A stretch of DNA of 13,083 nt from positions 1 to 13,083 of the forward strand of contig JAOZLI010000041.1 of assembly GCA_029934915.1 (NCBI GenBank), in the 5' to 3' direction. The notes beneath the pieces are model-generated. The model ran no database searches and was not told the DNA's origin. It saw nothing but the letters and a program-made list of their open reading frames with translations. The stretch comes from Desulfocapsa sp. Lineage in GTDB: Bacteria; Desulfobacterota; Desulfobulbia; Desulfobulbales; Desulfocapsaceae. Position 1 is the first letter of the stretch, and the number at the start of each line of letters is the position of its first letter. Made by a program: the position numbers and the translations under genes. This document shows positions 7,534 through 13,083 of this stretch, one piece after another.

Positions 7534-10035
7534 TTATTGTCGAGTCCTAAGCGCTTCGTTAACAGATCTTTCCAGTTGCTGCATGGTATAAGGCTTGCGA
7601 ATAAACTGTGAGACTCCCTGTTGCAAAGCCCTTTTAACTTCATCACTTTCAGAGAAACCACTCGCGATAATTGCTTTAATCTTCTGCTTGTGCGTACGCA
7701 TCTGTTCAAAACATACACGGCCGTTCATTCCCGGTTCCATTATCATATCGAGTAATACCAGATCGAAGTCCTCTTCTTGTATCAGGGCCACAGCCTCTTC
7801 TCCGGAGGGTACAGAATGAGCTTCGTATCCCAGTGCTGTGAGGAGTTGACTTGCAATATCGCGTTGCAGTTCTTCGTCATCAACCACTAGAATTCGTTCA
7901 CCATTGCCGCCATGAAGTGTTGCTGGTTCTTTTTGTAATTCCTGCACAGCAGATTTCTTTCTTGTGGCAGGGAAATAGAGGGTAAATGTAGTTCCTTCAC
8001 TACTGCTTTTCAAGGTAATGTCACCACCGTGATCCTGGATTGTATTCCAAACGATGGTTAATCCAAGTCCGGTACCACTTTTTCCCATTACTTTTTTGCT
8101 GTAGAAAGGCTCAAAAATGTGTTTCTGGTCTTCTTCTGAAATCCCGGAGCCTGTATCGCTGATAGACAAGAGAACGTATTCACCCCGTTTTAAAAATTCA
8201 TTTCCAGCAACGGGCTTTTCGATATATCTATTTTTTGAACAAATGGTTATTGTCCCGCCCTTATCCATGGCCTCCGATGCATTAAATAGCAAATTCATCA
8301 AGGTCTTACGAATATGCATTGTGGAACAGGAAATGTTCAGTAGATCCAGATCAAGCTCTGTGCTTATGGTTGTAGAAGCATTTTTTTGTTCGATTTGTTT
8401 GCATTCCGGTGAGTCTATGAGTTCTTCAATCAATTGATTGATATTTGTGACTTCTCTGGCAGCTGCCGTTCCCCTGGTAACTGTCAGCATATCGGCAACG
8501 ACTTCAGCGGCTCTCAGGCCTGCCTCCCTGATTAACGTAACCGGTTTACGCAAACTACTGTCTTCAGGCAACTGCATGAGCATTAATTCGGGATAACTGA
8601 CAATTCCCGAGAGGATATTGTTTAAATCATGTGCAACTCCTCCGGCCATTAACCCCACGGCCTCCATTTTCATGGAGCGATGGAGCTTTTTCTCCATCTT
8701 TTTTTGCCGGCTGACATCCATAAAAAATGTGAAATGATAGGTAGCGTCCTCATACTCGAAATAATTGAGATATTTTTCAGCAGGAAAGGTAGAGCCATCT
8801 TTTTTTAGATAACTGCCGCCCATGGTGTAAAAGGCACTTTTTTGCATTTCTTCAACTTCTAGATGCCATTGGTCTTCCGTCGTTTCAGAGTCTATTTCTG
8901 CAAGAGAGAGCCCCACTAGTTCATCTACTTTATAGCCGAGTAAAGCCGCAGCAGCCTTGTTTGCGTGAATAATCTCTGTTTCTTTAAGAGTGGAAGCGTG
9001 TTTAACCCAGATAATGGGATAGGCACATGTTTCTACGGCGTGCTGGGTAAAGAGAAGTTCCTGTTTGGTTTGGTGTAGCCGTTCGGCCTGACGCTTAATC
9101 TTCTGGTTTTGTTGCTCAAGCTTGAGACTGTATTTTTTGAGGGTGAAATTCCTGTATAAAAGGACAAGTAACAGTACGAAGGCGAAGGATGCAATCTGAA
9201 TAATTAATCGATAATCTCTACCCTTTTCATAGCGAACCGCGATCCAGTTGTTGAGTATTTCCTGTTGTTTGGCCGTGTCTATGGTGGCAATACTTTTGTT
9301 GAAAATCTGCGCTAAAAGAGGTTCATCTTTGCGGGCACCGACGCCAAGTTTCCAGCGTTCGTCAAATTTTCCGGAGACTTTGAGTTCTCCGGTGAAGTGT
9401 CGTTGTATGGAGTATCCAACCGTGGCCAGCGTACCGATAAAACCAAATATTTTCCCTTCTACCACTTTTTCAAGTCCATCCTGGACAGAAGTGACATCTA
9501 CTACTTTCATTGTTGGATATTTGTTACGCAACAATTCATTAAAAGCATATCCCTTTACCATGCCGATCTGTCTGTCTGTTATTGATGTGATCTTATCAAT
9601 AAAAGGTGCGTCGGTTTTGGTGGCCATAACCAGGGGGATTTCCAGGTAGGGTTTGCTGAAAATCATATAGGTTTCCCTGTCAGGCGTAGGCATGGCAAGA
9701 GAAAATATATCGCATTTCCGCTCTTTGGCGTACTGCAGGGCCTGGCTCCAATCGCTGGTTGGAATGAGGGTAATGGGAATACCAAATGATTTGCTGAAGA
9801 TCTGCATATATTCAGCAGACATGCCTATATGAATCCCATTCTCAATGGCTTCGAGCGGCAGCCAATCAGGATCTATACACATGGTTATCTGTTGTTTTTG
9901 CGTAAGATACTGCTGTTCTTCAGGGGAAAATGTCAGGGACTTTTCAAGCTGAGTGGTGTTTGCTGTAGCAGAAAAAGGAAGCAGGAGAGAGGTGAAAAAC
10001 AAAAAGTAAAGCATACACTGCACAAGATATTTCAC
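7534..10035 (-). CDS. Hybrid sensor histidine kinase with periplasmic solute-binding domain, PAS and receiver
   Basis: Membrane sensor kinase of 833 residues. In order: signal peptide (1-25, probable cleavage after ATA); SBP_bac_3 periplasmic domain (about 35-270); one transmembrane helix (about 278-295); a Gln/Lys-rich coiled coil (about 300-330); PAS (about 330-445); HisKA with phospho-acceptor H469 in GGVAHDLNN; HATPase with N585, D627 (DTGSG) and GTGLGL (654-659); and a C-terminal receiver (about 714-830) with acidic D719-D720, phospho-acceptor D763, S792 and K814. All catalytic residues are present, so it should be active. The SBP keeps the ligand-type Arg (R120, TPDR) but has a GTLAT stretch where amino-acid binders have Asp. 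The start is GTG, with GGCGGAAAAGG upstream; the ATG at codon 8 has no ribosome site. No separate response regulator is nearby, so the output is unknown. Convergent with trkA, downstream of trkH. Confidence 0.9.
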   Translation of the reverse strand: MKYLVQCMLYFLFFTSLLLPFSATANTTQLEKSLTFSPEEQQYLTQKQQITMCIDPDWLPLEAIENGIHIGMSAEYMQIFSKSFGIPITLIPTSDWSQALQYAKERKCDIFSLAMPTPDRETYMIFSKPYLEIPLVMATKTDAPFIDKITSITDRQIGMVKGYAFNELLRNKYPTMKVVDVTSVQDGLEKVVEGKIFGFIGTLATVGYSIQRHFTGELKVSGKFDERWKLGVGARKDEPLLAQIFNKSIATIDTAKQQEILNNWIAVRYEKGRDYRLIIQIASFAFVLLLVLLYRNFTLKKYSLKLEQQNQKIKRQAERLHQTKQELLFTQHAVETCAYPIIWVKHASTLKETEIIHANKAAAALLGYKVDELVGLSLAEIDSETTEDQWHLEVEEMQKSAFYTMGGSYLKKDGSTFPAEKYLNYFEYEDATYHFTFFMDVSRQKKMEKKLHRSMKMEAVGLMAGGVAHDLNNILSGIVSYPELMLMQLPEDSSLRKPVTLIREAGLRAAEVVADMLTVTRGTAAAREVTNINQLIEELIDSPECKQIEQKNASTTISTELDLDLLNISCSTMHIRKTLMNLLFNASEAMDKGGTITICSKNRYIEKPVAGNEFLKRGEYVLLSISDTGSGISEEDQKHIFEPFYSKKVMGKSGTGLGLTIVWNTIQDHGGDITLKSSSEGTTFTLYFPATRKKSAVQELQKEPATLHGGNGERILVVDDEELQRDIASQLLTALGYEAHSVPSGEEAVALIQEEDFDLVLLDMIMEPGMNGRVCFEQMRTHKQKIKAIIASGFSESDEVKRALQQGVSQFIRKPYTMQQLERSVNEALRTRQ

Positions 10036-10091
10036 ACCTTTTCCGCCTGTTGGTTGCTGTATTCCTTAGCTGATAACATGTTGTTATAAAA

Positions 10092-10120
10092 ATGCTATCA
10101 CATTGTAGAGTATAAATCAA
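10092..10120 (-). promoter_or_regulatory. Candidate promoter of the sensor kinase gene
   Basis: On the minus strand, TTGATT (-35, 4 of 6 bases) is followed by a 17-base spacer and TAGCAT (-10, 4 of 6 bases) preceded by an extended TGA. The leader would be about 50 bases and includes the AACATGTT palindrome at 10075-10082. It lies in the 124-base gap after trkH, so the kinase may be transcribed separately from argC-trkH. Confidence 0.35.
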
Positions 10121-10159
10121 ATAAAGGATAACCCCTAAAAAATTTTATGTGACTATGTG

Positions 10160-11617
10160 TTATTTTTCCCAAAAAGATGGATAGAAAACAACAAGTGCAG
10201 AAAACATTTCAAGACGCCCCACAAGCATATTCCAGGAGAGAAACCACTTTCCAGTGTCTGAGATAAAGGCGTAATTCTCAGTGGGTCCAACCAATCCAAA
10301 GCCTGGTCCTATATTCATAAGAGTTGCGATCACTGAACTCATGGCACTGACATAATCCATATCATCGGTGAGGGTCATGATAAAACCACCAATGAAAATC
10401 ATGAAAATATTGATGATAAAATAACAGATGGCAAGATTAATGACAGTATCATCAACGGTTTTGCCGTTCAAGCGTACGGAAACCACAGCCATGGGTTGAA
10501 AGAATGTTTTGCGAATGGTCTGGTACATAAATTTACAGATGATGGTGTAATGCACGATCTTAATGCCACTGGTGGTGGATCCGGCACAGGCACCAACAAA
10601 ACAGACCACATAGAGTAACATTTGAGCGGATTGTGGCCAGAGTTCATAATCAGCGGTACCAAATCCGGTGGTGGTGAGGAGCGACATGACCTGAAATGTT
10701 CCGTAGCGTACGGCATCTATCAGGCTGGTATAGGTTCCACTATTCCAGAGAATCAGGCTGACTCCACAACAAAAGAAGATCGAAAAACCAATATACCAGC
10801 GAAATTCTGTGTTAATATGTAAAGCCTTGGTATCTCCGCGTAAGACTTGATAGAGTAGTACAAAACTAAGCCCTCCAAGAAACATAAAAATAATGGTCAC
10901 CCAGTCGATATAGGCACTGTCATAATGACCGATACTAGCATTTTTGGGTGAATATCCTGAGGTGGAGACGGTTCCAAAGGCAGTACACAGGGAATCAAAA
11001 ACACCCATTCCGCCTAAGGTCAGTAAGATGATCTGCAGGACATTGAGGCCAATATAGATCCACCAGAGGCGAACCATGGTATCGCGATTCCGAGGTTTGA
11101 ATTTTTCCTTTGTTATCACTTGTCCAGGGCTTGATTCTGCCCGGAAAAGTCTGAGCCCTCCCATACCATGGGGAAGAAAAATAATGGCAAGCGTTAAGAA
11201 TCCCATGCCGCCCAGCAGGTGTGTTTGGCTGCGCCAGAAGAGGAGACCATGGGGCAGGGCTTCGATATCGGTGAGAATTGTGGCTCCGGTGGTGGTATAA
11301 CCGGAGATCATCTCAAAAAATGCATCAGTGAAGGAGGGGATAGAGCCGTGCAGCATAAAGGGCAGGGCTGAAAATGCGGAGACAAATATCCAACCGGTAA
11401 CAGCAATAAAAAAACCATCCCGTATGTTTAACTCATTCTCTCTTCTAAAGAGCCAGAGTGTGGGGATTCCTATGGCCAGGGCAGTGAACCCTGAATAGAG
11501 AAAAGGATAGAGGTCGTTTTCCTGGTAATACAGCGAACAGGCAATGGGAAGTGTCATGGAGGTGCCGGTGACAATAAGCAGCACCCCTATGACATGGGCT
11601 ATGGAGGAAAAATGCAT
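10160..11617 (-). CDS. trkH: TrkH, potassium-conducting membrane subunit of the Trk system
   Basis: Inner-membrane K+ uptake protein of 485 residues, the channel-like partner of TrkA. The four pore-loop filters of the TrkH/KtrB superfamily are visible: TTTGAT (108-113), TVSTSGYS (216-223), TTTGFG (315-320) and NIGPGFG (435-441). Other TrkH-like features are RSQTHLLGGMG (129-139) and GSTTSGIKI (346-354). Hydrophobic segments run through the whole chain, in keeping with four membrane-pore-membrane repeats plus extra N-terminal helices; the length is normal. It starts 12 bases after argC. Its ribosome site AGGGAG (minus strand, 11625-11630) overlaps the argC stop, 7 bases from the ATG, so the two are probably cotranscribed and coupled. 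No terminator is seen after the gene. Confidence 0.93.
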   Translation of the reverse strand: MHFSSIAHVIGVLLIVTGTSMTLPIACSLYYQENDLYPFLYSGFTALAIGIPTLWLFRRENELNIRDGFFIAVTGWIFVSAFSALPFMLHGSIPSFTDAFFEMISGYTTTGATILTDIEALPHGLLFWRSQTHLLGGMGFLTLAIIFLPHGMGGLRLFRAESSPGQVITKEKFKPRNRDTMVRLWWIYIGLNVLQIILLTLGGMGVFDSLCTAFGTVSTSGYSPKNASIGHYDSAYIDWVTIIFMFLGGLSFVLLYQVLRGDTKALHINTEFRWYIGFSIFFCCGVSLILWNSGTYTSLIDAVRYGTFQVMSLLTTTGFGTADYELWPQSAQMLLYVVCFVGACAGSTTSGIKIVHYTIICKFMYQTIRKTFFQPMAVVSVRLNGKTVDDTVINLAICYFIINIFMIFIGGFIMTLTDDMDYVSAMSSVIATLMNIGPGFGLVGPTENYAFISDTGKWFLSWNMLVGRLEMFSALVVFYPSFWEK

Positions 11618-11624
11618 ATTTGCA

Positions 11625-11630
11625 CTCCCT
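11625..11630 (-). promoter_or_regulatory. trkH Shine-Dalgarno overlapping the argC stop codon
   Basis: AGGGAG on the minus strand, 7 bases ahead of the trkH ATG. Its first base is also the last base of the argC TAA, so a ribosome ending argC covers the site, which suggests translational coupling. Confidence 0.6.
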
Positions 11631-12679
11631 TACGGATGAGCGCCTGGAAGTTGCAGTCCACCCATTTCATCCAGGCCAAACATAATATTCAAATTCTGCA
11701 GGGCACTTCCAGCCTGTCCTTTAATCAGGTTGTCGATATGGGAGATAACGCGCAGGACTCCTGTTCGTTCATCGCAGGCAACGGTAATATTTACGAAGTT
11801 ACTGCCTCTTACGTGGCCGGTTGAGCTTGGAGTGTCCGAAACTCTAACAAAGGGCTTATCAGCATAGAATTCTTTATATGCTGCCAACACTTTTTCCTGA
11901 GTGATTCCTTGAGCTAACGTTCCGTAGAGAGTCGCCATGATCCCTCTTGCCATGGGAACAACCTGCGGGGTGAATGTTGTCTGTATTTCACTGCCAGCCA
12001 GTAAAGAGAGTTCTCGTTCCACTTCCATCACATGTTGATGACCGGTGAGGCGGTAGGCGTAGGTGGTGTCGTAGGCCTCGGGATAGTGAAAACCGGGCTT
12101 TGGCTTTTTACCGCCACCACTGATTCCTGTTTTACCATCGCAGATGATTTTTCCATTCTCAATCATCTTTTCCTGAGCTGCAGGAGCAAGACCTAAAATG
12201 CAGGCCACTGCATAACAACCTGGGTTGCCGACAATATTGGCATTTGCAATTTCGTCACGGTGCAATTCGGCGAGTCCATATACTGACTCTTTCAGGAGCT
12301 CCGGTGCTTTGTGAGTGGTGGGAAGGCCAAGTCGTGTGGCATATTCTTCGTAAAGTGCTGTGGAGTTGAAACGGAAATCACCAGAATAATCCAGCACTTT
12401 TCTCCCCTTTTTAATCTCTTCGGGGGCGAGTTGCATGCCAATGCCATCGGGTGTGGAATAGACTACCACGTCTGCATCAGCGTCCGCTTCAGGGGCATCG
12501 GCGGGGTAGACCATCATATCGCAAAAACCGGCTAGATGCGGGTAGAAATGGGATATGGCGTGTCCCGTGTCATTGGCGGCAATCAGTGTGCTGATTTCTA
12601 TTTCTGGATGTCTTAGGATGAGCTCGATTAATCCTACGCCTCCGTAGCCGGTGGCACCTACTAGTTTTACTTTTATCAT
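11630..12679 (-). CDS. argC: ArgC, N-acetyl-gamma-glutamyl-phosphate reductase
   Basis: Cytoplasmic enzyme of arginine biosynthesis that reduces N-acetyl-gamma-glutamyl phosphate to the semialdehyde with NADPH. Its 349 residues are the usual length for the long type 1 ArgC. The N-terminal Rossmann motif is GATGYGGVGL (8-17). The nucleophile is C155 in GNPGCYA, and the likely acid/base histidines lie in GHQH (213-216). Other family stretches are DYSGDFR (97-103), SGGGKKP (187-193) and GQAGSALQNLN near the end (321-331). A short acidic repeat, EADADADV (64-71), sits just before the strand VVVYSTPDG. The start is supported by AAGGA on the minus strand, 8 bases upstream. No other arg gene is in the window. 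It leads a probable argC-trkH transcript, and the upstream side carries a palindromic repeat element rather than a gene. Confidence 0.95.
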   Translation of the reverse strand: MIKVKLVGATGYGGVGLIELILRHPEIEISTLIAANDTGHAISHFYPHLAGFCDMMVYPADAPEADADADVVVYSTPDGIGMQLAPEEIKKGRKVLDYSGDFRFNSTALYEEYATRLGLPTTHKAPELLKESVYGLAELHRDEIANANIVGNPGCYAVACILGLAPAAQEKMIENGKIICDGKTGISGGGKKPKPGFHYPEAYDTTYAYRLTGHQHVMEVERELSLLAGSEIQTTFTPQVVPMARGIMATLYGTLAQGITQEKVLAAYKEFYADKPFVRVSDTPSSTGHVRGSNFVNITVACDERTGVLRVISHIDNLIKGQAGSALQNLNIMFGLDEMGGLQLPGAHP

Positions 12680-12760
12680 TTTTTTATTCCTTATTTTCTT
12701 GGGGCTTACAATATCGGTTTAGATGCCTAAATCCACACTTATCTGGTGGTGTTTTGGCCC

Positions 12761-12954
12761 GGGGTGGTTGACCATTTTTCTCGCTAGGGTGAAAGATTTG
12801 GTGATTATCTAAGTTCGCTGCGCCAAAAACGCAGGTAAGCGCAGACTCCGAAACTCGGTCGTTCCTCCCTCAGACAGTTGCGTTTTTTGTGGCTTCGCTT
12901 CACTAAGATAATCTACCAAATCTTTCAATACGCGAAAAAATGGTCAACCACCCC
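12761..12954. repeat. Long imperfect inverted repeat (about 194 bp), MITE-like or structured element
   Basis: The left arm (12761-12833) and right arm (12879-12954) are imperfect reverse complements. Identical blocks include 19 bases at the outer ends (12761-12779 with 12936-12954), 13 bases (12790-12802 with 12915-12927), then 8 bases after a one-base insertion, and a similar inner end around CAAAAACGCA. The arms enclose about 45 bases with a small inner stem (CCGA/TCGG at 12848-12858). No ORF or transposase is inside, and no clear target-site duplication was seen at the edges. It could be a non-autonomous mobile element or a conserved dispersed palindrome. Confidence 0.8.
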
Positions 12955-13007
12955 TCTTGCTAATGCTTACCTGATTATCAAAGCTCAGGTGAATGCAAAA
13001 TTGGATT

Positions 13008-13083
13008 GTAGGAGCCCCGCCCCTGCGGGCGATTTTACTGATTTAACAATACTCTGCAATCGCTCGCAGGGGCGAGCTCCTAC
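13008..13083. repeat. REP-like palindromic element pair at the window end
   Basis: Left unit 13008-13034 begins GTAGGAGC and right unit 13058-13083 is its near-perfect reverse complement, with about three differences over 26-27 bases; 23 bases lie between them. Each unit also has an internal G/C-rich hairpin (for example GCCC/GGGC around CTGC in the left one). The GTAGGAGC head followed by a G/C-rich stem resembles the REP sequences of Pseudomonas and other gammaproteobacteria that are tied to REP-associated tyrosine transposases. The element reaches the last base of the window. Confidence 0.75.

Larger units (their letters stand above)
12680..13083. other. 404-base region without a gene, rich in inverted repeats
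   Basis: No credible coding frame is seen. From the left it holds the argC ribosome site and leader, with a small hairpin (12716-12722 pairing with 12727-12733 around ATGC, one G-T pair); a large palindromic element (12761-12954); a short inverted pair ACCTGA/TCAGGT (12969-12974 and 12985-12990); and a second, REP-like palindromic element (13008-13083) that runs to the window edge. No clear promoter for argC could be picked out between 12680 and 12760. Confidence 0.6.

Noticed and set aside
9248..9649. Open frame of 133 codons on the plus strand inside the sensor kinase
   Set aside because: It lies opposite the conserved solute-binding domain and resembles no protein I know; it is a shadow frame.
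10141..10162. Possible terminator after trkH
   Set aside because: ATGTG is repeated directly, not inverted, so no stem forms; the nearby A/T run alone is not a terminator.
12755..12960. Target-site duplication flanking the large palindrome
   Set aside because: The bases just outside the two arms (GGCCC on the left, TCTTG on the right) do not match, so no duplication can be claimed.
1..13083. CRISPR array, tRNA, rRNA, phage or transposase genes
   Set aside because: I found no regularly spaced repeats, no cloverleaf-like stretch and no matching protein; the two repeat elements are single palindromes, not arrays.

Overview
This window looks like chromosomal DNA from a sulfur-metabolising Desulfobacterota bacterium, probably near Desulfobulbales. 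That inference rests on a DsrK-DsrJ-DsrO-DsrP block with the sulfate-reducer type of DsrJ and DsrO; the family placement is inference, because neither 16S nor dsrAB is present. Base composition is moderate and fairly even across the genes, and I see no transposase, integrase, phage gene, tRNA, rRNA or CRISPR.

Layout. (1) Positions 1-4079, plus strand: the distal part of a dsrMKJOP operon. dsrK is open at the window edge, dsrJ, dsrO and dsrP follow with tight or overlapping junctions, and a strong intrinsic terminator closes the unit. dsrM would lie just outside. (2) 4080-4899, plus strand: a flavodoxin-fold protein with a GTG start, preceded by its own candidate promoter and a tiny in-frame upstream ORF. 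(3) 4902-5936, minus strand: a CNNM/CorC-like membrane protein with CBS domains that lacks the usual C-terminal domain. (4) 6110-7507, plus strand: trkA, divergent from (3). (5) 7534-10035, minus strand: a large hybrid sensor kinase (periplasmic solute-binding domain, membrane helix, PAS, kinase, receiver). (6) 10160-11617, minus strand: trkH. (7) 11630-12679, minus strand: argC, 12 bases ahead of trkH and probably cotranscribed with it. (8) 12680-13083: no gene, but two different palindromic repeat elements.

How the genes work together. DsrK, J, O and P belong to a membrane complex thought to link menaquinone and periplasmic electron carriers to cytoplasmic DsrC trisulfide reduction: P is the quinone-interacting membrane subunit, O and J the periplasmic iron-sulfur and haem subunits, and K the cytoplasmic catalytic subunit. 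TrkA (cytoplasmic NAD-binding gating subunit) and TrkH (K+-conducting membrane subunit) should form one potassium uptake system, although their genes face different ways and are separated by the sensor kinase. ArgC is a housekeeping arginine biosynthesis enzyme. No gene here looks like a wholly new system; the points most worth a second look are the two repeat elements at the right end, the Trk/sensor-kinase arrangement and the ligand site of the sensor kinase.
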